Source of the DNA: Branchiostoma floridae
Taxonomy: Eukaryota; Chordata; Leptocardii; Amphioxiformes; Branchiostomatidae
Length of the DNA: 64,000 nucleotides
Assembly: GCF_000003815.2 (NCBI RefSeq)
Contig: NC_049989.1
Location: 13,605,764 to 13,669,763 of the forward strand
Direction: 5' to 3'
The translations under genes were made by a program, and so were the position numbers. The notes below the pieces were generated by a model. It had not been told where the DNA came from, searched no databases, and saw nothing but the letters and a program-made list of their open reading frames with translations. Within the stretch, counting starts at the first letter, position 1. Every line of letters begins with the position of its first letter. Shown here in pieces: positions 10,301-19,600 of this stretch.

Positions 10301-11890
10301 AGCATAAAAGGATTCTAAATCTTTTTGGGGCCATATGAATTACGTCATTAGGTTTCATTGCCCCTAATATTTTTTTTCTATGAGAAAATACAGCACTTTG
10401 GTACATACCACTGTAATGAGACTATGTTTTTCATGTGTATAATGGTGAAGGTTTTGCGGCAATCAATATCTGCTAATGATCTTTAGTTATGAGAAAATCA
10501 TTTTTCATTAGATGAAAACCCGGTAGAAATCGGACGGTACCCAGGCTATTCAGATACAATGTATTTCATTTCACTATCATTTCTATGATTTATCATCAAA
10601 TTGCCATTTTTGTTACCGATATTTGTTGTTTTCGTCATTGTTAACATTATCATTGTTGTTATTATCATCCTTATCGTTGTTCTTGATCTTTTAGCAACGA
10701 CATATCGATTTTCTTAAAGTAGTAACTGCTTATATCAATAGGTGGGAATGTCAATGTTTAACCGGTTGTTAATGTTGTAACGTAACAGCAAGATCTAGAC
10801 GTTGTGACAAACACACGGACGGTGTAAAATGTTGACGTGTCGAAGTTAGTCAGACGTCTTTCTCATATGCCTTCCGGTAGATTGACTTGACTAAAGCCGT
10901 ATATGATATGACGAGGATGTCACAAGATAAACAAATCAAGGTCAGTGTCAATGTTTGATTTTGTATTTCTTGTCTGGCCTTTTCCCTTGTGTCGCATTTT
11001 CATTATGTAGATAGTGGTTATTTGCCTTTAAGTCAGTATTGTAAATGTTTAATGTGTTGACATTTCCACTATATGCATAGGAGCTCCAGAGTGCGCTCAG
11101 CTGTACGAAGATGGAGAAAGAGATCTTCAAAGTAAGTAGCACTACTTTCTGTATTTCAGTCTACAACATTGGAACAGAGCCAAACCAGATGTAAACAAGC
11201 ACTACTGCACACTGACCAAACCACCAACCTACTTTACAAGTTCAAACATTAAGGCCAAACATTTTAAGCTCACTGTAGTGTTTGTATTTTCTTTTCTTTC
11301 AAATCTGAGGACGCTTATTCTTTTATTCAATAATCCCCAAGCCATCTTCAGGCTGACAAGGCAATACCTGTCGAGACAATTTATATTTTATCTCATTAAA
11401 ATGACACGTCACTGTGGTGGTCTGATCACACATGGTCTACATTCTATATCAGGTTTTGGCCACGGCCAGAAGAAAGAAAGAAGAAGAGCAAGAGCAGATC
11501 AATTCAAACGGACACATGGAAGAAATGGTAACACTGATTTTTCATCTAATCAAACTAATATCTGTTCTAAATCCGCTCGAAATAGTTAATTAACGTTAAG
11601 TCTACATTAAGCTTTATTTAGGAAGACGAAAACTATCATCAAATCAAAGCACCTCTGTATGTAGATACAGCGTTTGATATGTAAGTGTATTTTATGTCCT
11701 GTCAAGAAATATTTAAAAAAATCATGACAATTCATATCCTGATTAGTTTGATGTGTGTTTGTATATACAGGCCATGAGGCACCATCAGGAACAAGCCAGA
11801 TACCTGGGTCAAGCCTGGCAGGAGGCGACTAGCGGTACCTGTAACATGCACGACACTGATGACCGGAATCATCATCAGCATCCGGGCTAA
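60..11890 (+). CDS. Myosin-tail-like coiled-coil gene (3' part), with an array of cassette exons
   Basis: Fifteen exons with GT/AG borders can be read on the plus strand: 60-113, 635-697, 1406-1477, 2525-2572, 3351-3548, 3865-4065, 4430-4600, 5373-5573, 6732-6932, 8298-8498, 9811-10011, 11081-11131, 11453-11527, 11622-11680 and 11771-11890. All but the 59-bp exon at 11622 are phase 0 on both sides. The exon at 4430 and the six copies around it match the last part of the sarcomeric myosin heavy chain rod, where in known myosins a segment ending KLEAR is followed by one starting VRELE. The rest are short, charged, heptad-like exons I cannot place in a known myosin. The product should be a dimeric alpha-helical rod protein of the thick-filament or myosin-like type. 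The 5' end is outside the window. Whether the cassettes are mutually exclusive or used together is not visible. It could also be a partly decayed duplicate of a myosin gene, but every cassette exon is open and correctly bordered. Confidence 0.72.
250..333. repeat. (CT)n microsatellite
   Basis: A nearly pure CT/TC tract interrupted by a few G and T bases, lying in the intron between the first two coiled-coil exons. The Ser/Leu and Arg/Glu reading frames across it are artefacts. Confidence 0.95.
635..697 (+). CDS. Coiled-coil exon
   Basis: Twenty-one codons, beginning EAREMEIKATAC and ending VMTQ, sit between a TTTTCCAG acceptor and a GTGAGT donor, phase 0 on both sides. It continues the charged helical pattern of the neighbouring exons. 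Confidence 0.6.
909..1123. mobile_element. Inverted-repeat element, family A (CCTGTCACATW)
   Basis: The block opens with CCTGTCACATATGG and closes with ATAATGTGACAGG, giving short terminal inverted repeats. The inside carries a GCAATAAAGTT-type segment in reverse. The same element, in the other orientation and split by an insertion, is at 43712-45008. This is most simply a non-autonomous DNA transposon. Confidence 0.6.
1406..1477 (+). CDS. Coiled-coil exon
   Basis: Twenty-four codons, beginning ALTKLVAEKDDEAAVK, between a TTCACAG acceptor and a GTAGGC donor, phase 0. Typical amphipathic helix composition. Confidence 0.6.
1560..1800 (-). mobile_element. tRNA-derived SINE, body and head (minus strand)
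   Basis: Read on the minus strand, the 1755-1785 region has a Pol III A-box-like TAGCGTAACGG, followed 3' (lower coordinates, near 1720-1732) by the B-box-like GGGTTCGAGCACC. The body then runs toward 1560 with the segment containing CTACTCTTTTCGATAAGT, which recurs in the SINE at 50455-50725. The family is therefore recognisable from two copies in this window. The 5' head is multiplied into the minisatellite at 1741-2240. Confidence 0.65.
1741..2240. repeat. 50-bp minisatellite derived from a SINE head
   Basis: About ten head-to-tail copies of a 50-bp unit with very few substitutions (for example TACCG versus TGCCA at one place); the last two copies are slightly altered. On the minus strand each unit carries the A-box-like TAGCGTAACGG. 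It lies in an intron of the coiled-coil gene. Confidence 0.92.
2525..2572 (+). CDS. Short coiled-coil exon directly before the cassette array
   Basis: Sixteen codons, EELALSNNETAKLRGE, between a GGTTTAG acceptor and GTAGGG donor, phase 0. The intron just after it (2620-2780) is the same conserved intronic block that follows every cassette exon, so this exon sits where a cassette copy would be expected. Confidence 0.55.
2780..2960. mobile_element. 181-bp hAT-like MITE with exact 8-bp target duplication
   Basis: Terminal inverted repeats start TAATCTCCAAGCAGATCCTA and extend about 35 bp. The element is flanked on both sides by GTTTGTCG (2772-2779 and 2961-2968). An 8-bp duplication is the hAT hallmark. 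The paralogous intron blocks at about 3715, 5740 and 7100 lack the element and give the empty site. Confidence 0.85.
3240..3330. mobile_element. Partial copy of family D inverted-repeat element
   Basis: Only the right end of the element seen whole at 5013-5349 is present, including the terminal stretch CGGCGGGTTGTGCCCTTA. It abuts the acceptor of the first cassette exon. A shorter relic of the same end lies at 3817-3845 before the second cassette. Confidence 0.65.
3351..3548 (+). CDS. Myosin rod cassette exon, copy 1
   Basis: Sixty-six codons starting VRDLEAELDAELRRHQE and ending KTQADE, between CCAACCCAG and GTGAGT, phase 0. The segment corresponds to the myosin heavy chain rod region that begins VRELENELEAEQ. 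It is the only copy with 66 rather than 67 codons and the most divergent at its end. Confidence 0.85.
3865..4065 (+). CDS. Myosin rod cassette exon, copy 2
   Basis: Sixty-seven codons starting VRDLVAELDAEQRRHQE and ending KRQSEES, phase 0, with CCAACCCAG acceptor and GTGAGT donor. It shares the core KNLRKNELRLKEMTFQSDED with all other copies. The intron after it matches the intron after copy 1. Confidence 0.85.
4300..4330. repeat. (GT)n microsatellite
   Basis: About a dozen GT dinucleotides in the intron before the 57-codon myosin exon. Confidence 0.9.
4430..4600 (+). CDS. Myosin rod exon normally preceding the cassette segment
   Basis: Fifty-seven codons beginning AASIADNLRQEQDKNAHLE and ending QKLETR, acceptor TGAAACAG, donor GTAAGT, phase 0. 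In conventional myosin heavy chains the matching segment (AARLAEELRQEQ... QKLEAR) lies directly upstream of the VRELE segment. Here it lies between cassette copies 2 and 3, so copies 1 and 2 are upstream of their expected neighbour. Confidence 0.82.
5013..5349. mobile_element. Family D inverted-repeat element (about 337 bp)
   Basis: It begins TAAAGCTAAGGGCACAACCC and ends with the reverse complement CGGGTTGTGCCCTTAGCTTA, giving terminal repeats of about 30 bp. A second full copy is at 51349-51683. No coding capacity, so a non-autonomous DNA transposon. Its right end lies 23 bp upstream of cassette exon 3. Confidence 0.8.
5373..5573 (+). CDS. Myosin rod cassette exon, copy 3
   Basis: Sixty-seven codons starting VLNLETELDAKQRRHQE and ending KTQSEAS, phase 0. 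The start differs most from the others (VLNLET). It is the first copy downstream of the 57-codon exon, the order found in ordinary myosins. Confidence 0.85.
5574..6731 (+). repeat. Segmental duplication unit 1 of 3 (intron after copy 3)
   Basis: This intron and those at 6933-8297 and 8499-9810 align over nearly their whole length, including a conserved 160-bp block just after the donor, an AT-rich stretch, a reverse-transcriptase remnant and a G-run before the next acceptor. Unit 1 lacks the MITE present in units 2 and 3. Confidence 0.85.
6150..6415 (+). pseudogene. Reverse-transcriptase remnant, unit 1
   Basis: One plus-strand frame reads RIRYKSEFFDWHDTTGGLPQ, then GTLLGPIVFLALIN, the PQGxxLGPxxF motif of non-LTR-type reverse transcriptases. 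A deletion then breaks the frame just before the catalytic F-V-D-D motif. It is a fragment of about 90 codons with no start and no rest of the element. Confidence 0.7.
6732..6932 (+). CDS. Myosin rod cassette exon, copy 4
   Basis: Sixty-seven codons starting VRNLEAELDAKQRRHQD and ending KTQSEAS, phase 0, acceptor CCAACCCAG, donor GTGAGT. It shares the HQDTLKN variant with copy 5, consistent with their being the closest pair. Confidence 0.85.
7396..7584. mobile_element. 189-bp Harbinger-like MITE
   Basis: Long terminal inverted repeats begin AGCCCCGTTTACAAATCAAG, and nearly the whole element can fold back. It is flanked by TTA on both sides (7393-7395 and 7585-7587). The paralogous site in unit 1 (about 6045) reads CCTTATTTATGGAAGG with a single TTA, which is the empty site. 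A 3-bp TTA/TAA duplication fits PIF/Harbinger. Confidence 0.88.
7700..7965 (+). pseudogene. Reverse-transcriptase remnant, unit 2
   Basis: The best preserved of the three. One frame reads GGLPQGTILGPILFLALINS and then RWKFVDDLNLIEC, placing the F-V-D-D catalytic motif the usual distance after the PQG motif. It ends at a stop after NLIRW. It is a relic of a non-LTR-type element, not a gene. Confidence 0.75.
8298..8498 (+). CDS. Myosin rod cassette exon, copy 5
   Basis: Sixty-seven codons starting VRDLEAELDAKQRRHQD and ending KTQSEAS, with LQVKIKSHK near the end; phase 0, acceptor CCAACCCAG, donor GTGAGT. Confidence 0.85.
8961..9150. mobile_element. 190-bp Harbinger-like MITE, second copy
   Basis: Same element at the same relative site as 7396-7584, with the same TTA flanks, so it was copied with the unit rather than inserted again. 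Confidence 0.88.
9260..9535 (+). pseudogene. Reverse-transcriptase remnant, unit 3
   Basis: Contains GGLPQGTVLGPIVFLA, then a GCTA duplication that breaks the frame, then RWKFVDDLNLIECQKQGEG in the next frame. Same relic as in units 1 and 2. Confidence 0.72.
9811..10011 (+). CDS. Myosin rod cassette exon, copy 6
   Basis: Sixty-seven codons starting LRDLEAELDAKQRRHQE and ending KTQSEAS, phase 0. The acceptor is CCAACCCAG followed by T instead of G, changing V to L. The intron after it resembles those after copies 1 and 2 rather than units 1-3. Confidence 0.85.
11081..11131 (+). CDS. Coiled-coil exon after the array
   Basis: Seventeen codons, ELQSALSCTKMEKEIFK, between ATGCATAG and GTAAGT, phase 0. 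Helical and charged, consistent with the rod ending nearby. Confidence 0.55.
11453..11527 (+). CDS. Highly charged tail exon
   Basis: Twenty-five codons starting VLATARRKKEEEQEQ and ending HMEEM, acceptor TATATCAG, donor GTAACA, phase 0. It probably marks the end of the coiled coil. Confidence 0.55.
11622..11680 (+). CDS. Optional 59-bp exon near the C terminus
   Basis: Begins EDENYHQIKAPLYVDTAF, acceptor TTTATTTAG, donor GTAAGT. At 59 bp it is the only exon here not divisible by three. If included, the last exon is read in a frame that stops after two codons; if skipped, the last exon adds 39 residues. Confidence 0.5.
11771..11890 (+). CDS. Terminal exon of the coiled-coil gene
   Basis: After TATATACAG, one frame reads AMRHHQEQARYLGQAWQEA and ends with a His/Asp-rich tail and TAA at 11888-11890. 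This frame follows directly from the phase-0 exon ending at 11527. No clear AATAAA follows closely. Confidence 0.5.
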   Translation, partial: AMRHHQEQARYLGQAWQEATSGTCNMHDTDDRNHHQHPG

Positions 11891-12043
11891 ACATTTGTAC
11901 ATATTAGATTCTATTATTGAAATGTTATTGAATTTGTTGTTGGGGTAGTTCTTCTGTGGGGTAAAGAGTTCACACTTTTTCACAATGACGTCAACGAATA
12001 CTGTTGTCCGTGCCTCACCGCTATCTGCTAGGAAAATAATTTC

Positions 12044-12445
12044 AAAATTCCATCAAAATTAGTTCATAGCATAAAAGTGGTCAACTGGCCTTGCATTGTA
12101 AAATCCGTTAAAAAGTAAAATTCATGCTGTAGTTCACAGTAAAATTCCATCGAAATTAGTACATTGCATAGAAGTGGTCAACTGCCCTTGCATTGTAAAA
12201 ATCCGTTAAAAAAAGTAAAATTCATGCTTTAGTTCACAGTAAAATTCCATCAAAATTAGTACATTGCATAGAAGTGGTCAACTGGCCTTGCATTGTAAAA
12301 ATCCGTTAAAAAAAGTAAAATTCATGCTTTAGTTCACAGTAAAATTCCATCAAAATTAGTACATTGCATAGAAGTGGTCAACTGGCCTTGCATTGTAAAA
12401 ATCCGTTAAAAAGTAAAATTCATGCTGTAGTTCACAGTAAAATTT
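12044..12445. repeat. Four tandem copies of a 97-100 bp repeat
   Basis: Copies start at about 12044, 12141, 12241 and 12341, each beginning AAAATTCCATCAAAATTAGT and including GGTCAACTGGCCTTGCATTG. They differ mainly in poly-A run lengths. Intergenic. Confidence 0.92.
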
Positions 12446-12951
12446 CGAATTCTGCCTTTCGTAAATTAGTCGACTCCTAGCCTTGTAGGTACATTAAATC
12501 TGTTTCAAATCTGTAGATTTAAAGAATGTAATGTATACGGCTCTAAGCCATTCGTTGGTATGAAGGCACCGGTATATTTTCCGTAACAACGATTGTCGCT
12601 GAAATACCATTCTGTTTCAAGGGTCTGAAAATAAACTTTCTACCGTAGGTTTTCACTTTCTTCAAGTGTGATGTTATTTGAACACGCATTACAACTATTT
12701 ACATGTATGTTGCGTTATCTTACTAATAGGCTTATTTGCTAAAATCTAATGCGTAATATATATATATAGATATTGAATCATGGGTGAATCAAATCTAGTT
12801 ACATTTTACTTTTATCAAAGATTCATTGCAACTACTTCATTCATGAATTTCAACTGTTTCATAGACTAATGAATTCAACATACTTTAAATGGCTGTATAA
12901 TACTGTAAGCCCTTCCGTTGCTATGGGAGTATCTTTGCCTTAGCAACGGCA

Positions 12952-13309
12952 ACTGTATAAGTTGGATTACGTTGTTTTTCGGCCGGCGGGAATTTGCGCC
13001 TTGACAATGTTATCGACACTCCCTGTGCGTCGCCTGCAGTTCCATAGAAACACGCTAGTCCCTGTCAAAGATCAGAAAATAAAACCTCTCCGGCTTCTGG
13101 TGACTTTCACTACGTTTTGAGCTTCTATATTCCAACAAAATATCTGAAAATGAGCATAGATTTGCCTACTCGTTTTTCCATAAAAGCCACTTTGACTTGA
13201 CCCCAGCGGAGGTCATGGAACTGCAGGCGACGCACGGGGAGTGCCGATAACATTGTCAAGGCGCAAATTCCCGCCGGCCGAAAAACAACGTAATCCAACT
13301 TATACAGTA
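12952..13309. mobile_element. Large palindromic element
   Basis: The left arm, from ACTGTATAAGTTGGATTACG through GGCCGGCGGGAATTTGCGCC to about 13045, is repeated in inverted order at about 13213-13309. Arms of about 95 bp flank a non-coding centre. It fits a fold-back MITE. It lies just upstream of the TPR gene, so a regulatory role cannot be excluded. Confidence 0.75.
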
Positions 13310-13685
13310 TCAACACGGATATGTTCCTCTACCATTTATCACAGTTTCCACCTCGCTGTTGTGCACGGAAGAATAACTAAGGCCATTGCAAGTACTGCGG
13401 TGTACTATTTTATACCCCGGGTCATAGGGAAATGGCGCATCACTTTCAACGCGAAAGCGGAAGTGAACCGTTTCATCAGTATTACCCACCCCAAACACGT
13501 ACGTCTTACTAGAAAAAGGTTGAACCCATTAAGCTATATTTCTATAGCGTTTAATGACATTTAACAGCAGTATAATGTGAACTCAAACCTGGACACTTGA
13601 AACTGTCACGGAAGAACTGGGTGGTGTACGTCATATAACGTTGCAGCGATCTGCGGCTTTTCTGTGAGGCTGTGTTGGTACGTTT

Positions 13686-16600
13686 GTGAGTGACCTGTCT
13701 ATTTCTAACGGTCTTGACGAGGTTTTCCGTGGTGCCCAACTGTCCATAATGTTGCGAGCCTGTGAGAAACTTCGCTCAGTAGACGCCAAGAGTAAGAGAC
13801 TTGGACTAGTCCGTACGGAGACAGACTACCTCCGTGCCCTGCTGGACGCCATGGCGGACATGGACAGGTGTGTGGAAGTGGAGGTACTCAAATCTCTGGG
13901 CGACGTGAACTTGGAAAAGGGGAGGCTCGACAAAAAAACTGATGGAGAAATTCGACAGGGCCATGGTGCTGTATAGGGCTGCACTGCTCCGGTGTGAGGA
14001 CGCAGATGTGGGAGAAAGTCTTGTATATCGTTACCGCTATGCACAGAAATTAAGGTTAGGGAAGCGATCAACAGCTTCGAGTAGTTATGCATATGAACCT
14101 CTTGCTGACGATAAAAAACAGTCTTCGCTCGCCATAGCAGAGAAGTTACTGCACCTGGACCGAAAATTGAAAAGTGGCTACAGGGGTTCTGTGCTGACTA
14201 GCTATGTCGAGTTAGTGATAGAAGGGATCGCAAACGGTGACACGGTGTTAGAGACGGAAGCGATAAAAAGTATCGGCGATGTTTACCTGAAAAGAGGAAC
14301 AGAAACTAAAGATGTTACAAATCTGACCAAGGCCACTGCTCTGTACAACACTGCACTGGCACGGTGTGAGGGGTTTCAAGGCACTGTGGCACTCTTTCAC
14401 CGCTTACTCTACACGGCAAGGATCAGGCAAGGAAAGAAGACTGTCGGAAATCAGGTAAATGGAACTCAGGTGTTCTAGAAAACAAAGTAAAGTCATGTGC
14501 TCAGCAATAGCATTTTATTGTTTCTATGATTCCGACTTTTCCTTAGCTATAACACGTGTCAAACAGTTTTGTTTGACAAGTGTTATAGTCATGTGGTTTT
14601 CTAATAAGGATAGATTCTGATACTCTCTCCTTCTGATCGAACTATTGTAGGGTTCGAAGCACAGAGAACGACAACAACAGGGACATGTTTCACGGGGCTT
14701 CCCAATGACGTCACCCAACACTGTTGCCATTGGTGCCCCAAAGAGTCAACAGTCTGTAGCTAGGTAAGCACAATATAATGGCGGTGATGTTTGCTTTGGC
14801 GAGAGCGCTAACAAAGGCCAACGTAAGCTGAATGGCTGACAAGAATATATGATGTGGATTTTTTTGGGTTAACGGACGGAGCGTTAAAACGCTTATATAT
14901 ATATATAAATCGTAGAAATTCATTTCAATTCTTTATTCATTAAGATTATGACATCTTTGGGCGCGGCCACATAAGTCGTGCAATCGATTCGTCGTACGAT
15001 TTTGATGCCATTTGATTTTTAAGCAGGCCGTGACAGAACCAACCACCGACATGGATCCAAAACAGCATTTTGTGTACCAAGACAGTTGAACTTTGCAGGA
15101 GACGTACATTTTTGACCTCCGAAATGCCCGAAGTTAGCGATCGTACGACGATCGCACGACCTATGTGAACACGCCCTAACGTATATTTTTGAGTTCAATG
15201 ACGTAAGTTGAAATAAGAGGCCTCTAATCCTCACACTTCAGGTCTTACGAGCAGTACCTGACTACAGGAGACCGCGCACTGGCTGATGGGAATCTGGACG
15301 TGGCAGAACAGAACTTTGCCTCTGCTCTGAGGCTGATTCACGGTGCGTCATGTTGCTGTTAGTGTGATTTTCCTACCAGGTTTCTCTATGTTTATGCCAG
15401 TGGACAATTTTGCCAATCTTATAAAATCGTAGTCACTTTCTTGCAGTATTCAAACCCAAACTATTCTTACCAATGATGTATACTTGCTTATAATAAAACG
15501 CTCTCAAACTGAAATAGGTTGGTTAACGTTTATTTTTATTTATTTATTTGCCAATAATACAACTCATTACACGGACCTACCTAGGCAGCTTTGGGCTGGT
15601 AGTGGCAGATCCACAGAGATACAGACGAACATACATCATCGGTCGACGTGATCGCACATGTTCGCACATGTTTACACACGACGGGGTTATACCGCCCCTA
15701 ACGTTCATGTAAACATGAAAGACAAAACCTCCCGTTAATCAAATAATGAATTATTTCATTTTTTCCTCATAGATCCCAACAAACCTGATCGATGTAAAGA
15801 AGCCGAATGTCTGTGCAGACTGGGTGACGTCTACGTCCGGCGTGGCATAAAAACAAAAGAAGGTAGGAAATTCACACAGGCGGCATCCTTGTATAACGCA
15901 GCGTTGGCAAGAACAGAGTTAGAAAAAAATCATCAAAAGTTGATAGGACGCCTACAAGACACAGAGCAATGGTTTCTCCAGCACACTCTTAATGTAGACA
16001 CCAACAATGGCTCCTCCGCTTCGGCTACACGTCATAAGAAACGACTAGAAGATATGCGCACGCGCGCTAAGTCACAACTTGAAGCCATTGATCAGCAACA
16101 CAATCCGTACCGATACGAGGAAGATAGCCCAGACATGATAACAGTCGAGGCTGAGAGAGCTAAAGCAGTTAAGACTTTATTTAAGAACATTGCCAATGAT
16201 AGACGGACTTTTATCCAAGACCTTGTTGATGAATGCATCGCCACTGTTGGTCTTCCTCCGTGTAAGTACGCTTTCATCGGGTTGGGCTCACAGGCAACAG
16301 AACTGGTCACACCCTTCTCGGACCTGGAGTTCGCCATTCTGATTGAGGACGGCAAAGACAATAACGACACACGGCGGTACTTTCTCAAACTCACGCACTA
16401 CCTACACCTGAAAGTCATCAACCTCGGAGAGACCATCCTTCCAGCAATGGCCATCCCGTCACTCAACGACTTTCTATCCGAAGATCCAGAGAAAGACTGG
16501 TTCTTTGACTCTGTCACACCCCGTGGATTGGCCTTTGATGGCCTAATGCCATGGGCCAGTAAGACTCCATTTGGAAGAGACCAGACGAAGACCAAGCTTC

Positions 16601-19600
16601 CTTATCCAAACCCCTGCCGAAATGGCAAAGTTTCAGCGGCTAGACATTTCCCTGGCAGAAGGGTATCACCTGTCAGACATCCTGAGACGGTGTGCTTTCC
16701 TAACTGGGGAAGAAAGTCTGACAGACGAGTATTTTAGAAAACTAAACGAAATCATGACGAATGATCTACTTTCGCCCATTAAATCCCGTCAGTCTGCTAT
16801 GTTAATCTTACTGTTGGATAACAGGGAGCAGTTTTTCTCTCGCGAGCCTTCTGGACAATTGATAAATGTCAAGAAAGACATCTATCGTTTTCCAGACGTA
16901 GCCTTAGAGCTACTATCTCTGTGTTATCAGATTAACCTTGCTAGCGCATGGGATATGATAGTTGAATTGAAGGCAACTGAAAAGGTCCACAAAGAGAATG
17001 CAACCCACCTCACGGTACTGACAAGTATCTCTGCTGAGATTCGGTTGAGAACATATTTGGCCAACGGCGGACAAAAAGACAGTATGTCCCCTCTTGTGCA
17101 AATGTGTCCCCAAACGCATCAGTTATCTCAACATACGCTGATGGCAGTATTCCACATTCCAAACACCGAAGTCCTTTTTCGATACCACTGCAGGGCTATT
17201 CCTTTGAAGAAGTATATACTAGACATAGTAAATAACAGCTTGGGGTTGCAACCTAAAAGGGCAATAGAAATGACCATATTTGATGCCTCCAACAAATGCA
17301 GGGGTCAGATTGCTAGAAACATGTACCTTTCAGGAAGAGCCAAAGAATATTTCGAAGCAGCAATAAACGATACCGAAAGGGACGTACTTGAATGCTCGGA
17401 TATACTTGAAGAATTGGGAAATCTTTTTGTCTTTGATGGCAATATTACAAAAGCCCTTAGTCTTTTTGAAGAGTCCCTAACCTTGCGCAAACGATTCTTT
17501 GGAGACAGTGCAGCACACCAGCTAATTGCTGGGTCACTTAGCAACCTGGGATTATGTTCTAGCAGATTGGGCAGTCAGAAAAAAGCAATCAGCTACTTTG
17601 AACAGTCAACGAACGATGAGAAAAACTATCTGTGGAGAAAACGCGGCGCATCCAAACGATGCTAGATTACTTCAGAACCTGGGATCAGCTTGGGGCGAAC
17701 TCGGTGATCATGGGAAGGCAATCAGCTACTTTAAACAAGCATTAACGATGACTAAAAGTATTTATGGAGACAACACGGCACATCCAGACATTGCCGTTTC
17801 ATTAAGCAGTATGGGTTCATCCTTTATGGAACTTGGTGATCAACAGAAAGCAATCAGTTACAAGGAACAGGCACTAACAATGATGAAAACTATCTATGGT
17901 GACAACACAGCACATCTGGACATAGCCACTTCATTAACCAATATGGGATCATATTGGATGGAACTTGGAGATCAACAGAAAGCAATCAGCTACCAGGAAC
18001 AAGCACTTAAGATGATGAAAACTATCTATGGGGTTCACGCGGCACATCCGGTCATTGCCGGGTCATTACAGAGCTTGGGATCATCTTGGAGTGAACTCGG
18101 AAATGACAAGAAAGCAATAAGCTTCTATGAACAGGCAATGAAAATGATGGAAACAATTTATGCAGACAACACCCAACATCCAGACATTGCCGGATTATTT
18201 AACAATCTTGGCTCATCTTGGAGTAAACTCGGTGATCACAAAAAAGCAATCAGTTACTACGAAAAGTCATTAACGATTCAAACAACAATCTATGGAGACA
18301 ATACCGCACATTCAGACATCGCCATGTCACTCTATAACATAGGATTAGCTTGGAGTGAACTTAACGATCACGAGGAAGCAATTAGGTACCACGACCAGGC
18401 ACTAACGATGAGGAAAACCGTCTATGGAGACAATATAGCACATCCGGGCATTGCCCGGTCACTCTACTGTCTGGGGTTATCATGGGGTAGACGTGACGAT
18501 CACACGAAAGCGATCAACTACTACGAACAGTCATTAACGATGAATAAAACTATCTATGGAGACAACACGGCGCATCCAGACATTGCCTCGTCACTTGACA
18601 AGTTGGGATCGTCTTGGAGTAAACTCGGCAATCACAAGAAAGCAATCAGGTACTATGAACAGTCACTATCGATGGAGAAAACAATCTATGGACAAAACAA
18701 GGCACATCCAGACATTGCTTGGTCACTTTACAAACTGGGATTAGAATGGGGGCAACTCGGTGATAAGAAGAAAGCAGTCGACTACTTAGAAAATTTGGTA
18801 TCGATGTTGAAAACTATCCATGGGAACACCATGGCACATCGATATCCGGACATTGCTGCGTCACTTTGCCAACTGGGATCAGCTTGGAGTGAACTCGGCG
18901 ATCACAAGAAGGCAATTGGCCACTTCGAACAGTCTCTAACGATGTGGAAAACTACCGATAGAAACAACGCGGCACATCCGGACATTGCTGTATCACTAAA
19001 CAACCTTGGATTGTCTTGGAGTGAACTTGGCGATCAGAAGGAAGCAATCAGCTACCACGAACAGGCATTAACGATGATGAAAACCATCTATGGAGACAAC
19101 ACGGCACATCCTGACATTTCTGCATCATTGACTTGGAGTAAACTCGGCGATCAGAAGAAAGCAATCAACTACTTCGAACAGTCACTAGCGATGAGAAAAA
19201 TTATTTATGGAGACAACACGGCACATGCTGACATTGCTGAGTCACTAAACAACCTTGGATTGTCTTGGGGTAAACTCGGTGACCACAAGAAAGCAATCAG
19301 CTACTTCGAACAGTCACTAACGATGGCGAAAATTATCTATGGAGACAACTCGGCACATCTGCACATTGCTGAGTCGCTTCACAACCTGGGATTATGTTTG
19401 AATCAACTCGGCGATCGGAAGAAAGCAATCAACTACTTCGAACAGTCACTAGCGATGAGAAAAATTATTTATGGAGACAACACGGCACATGCTGACATTG
19501 CTGAGTCACTAAACAACCTTGGATTGTCTTGGAGTAAACTCGGTGACCACAAGAAAGCAATCAGCTACTTCGAACAGTCACTATCGATGGCGAAAATTAT

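Noticed and set aside
13241-13564. Open frame of about 107 codons
   Set aside because: Its start lies in the right arm of a palindromic element and the rest has no coding character.
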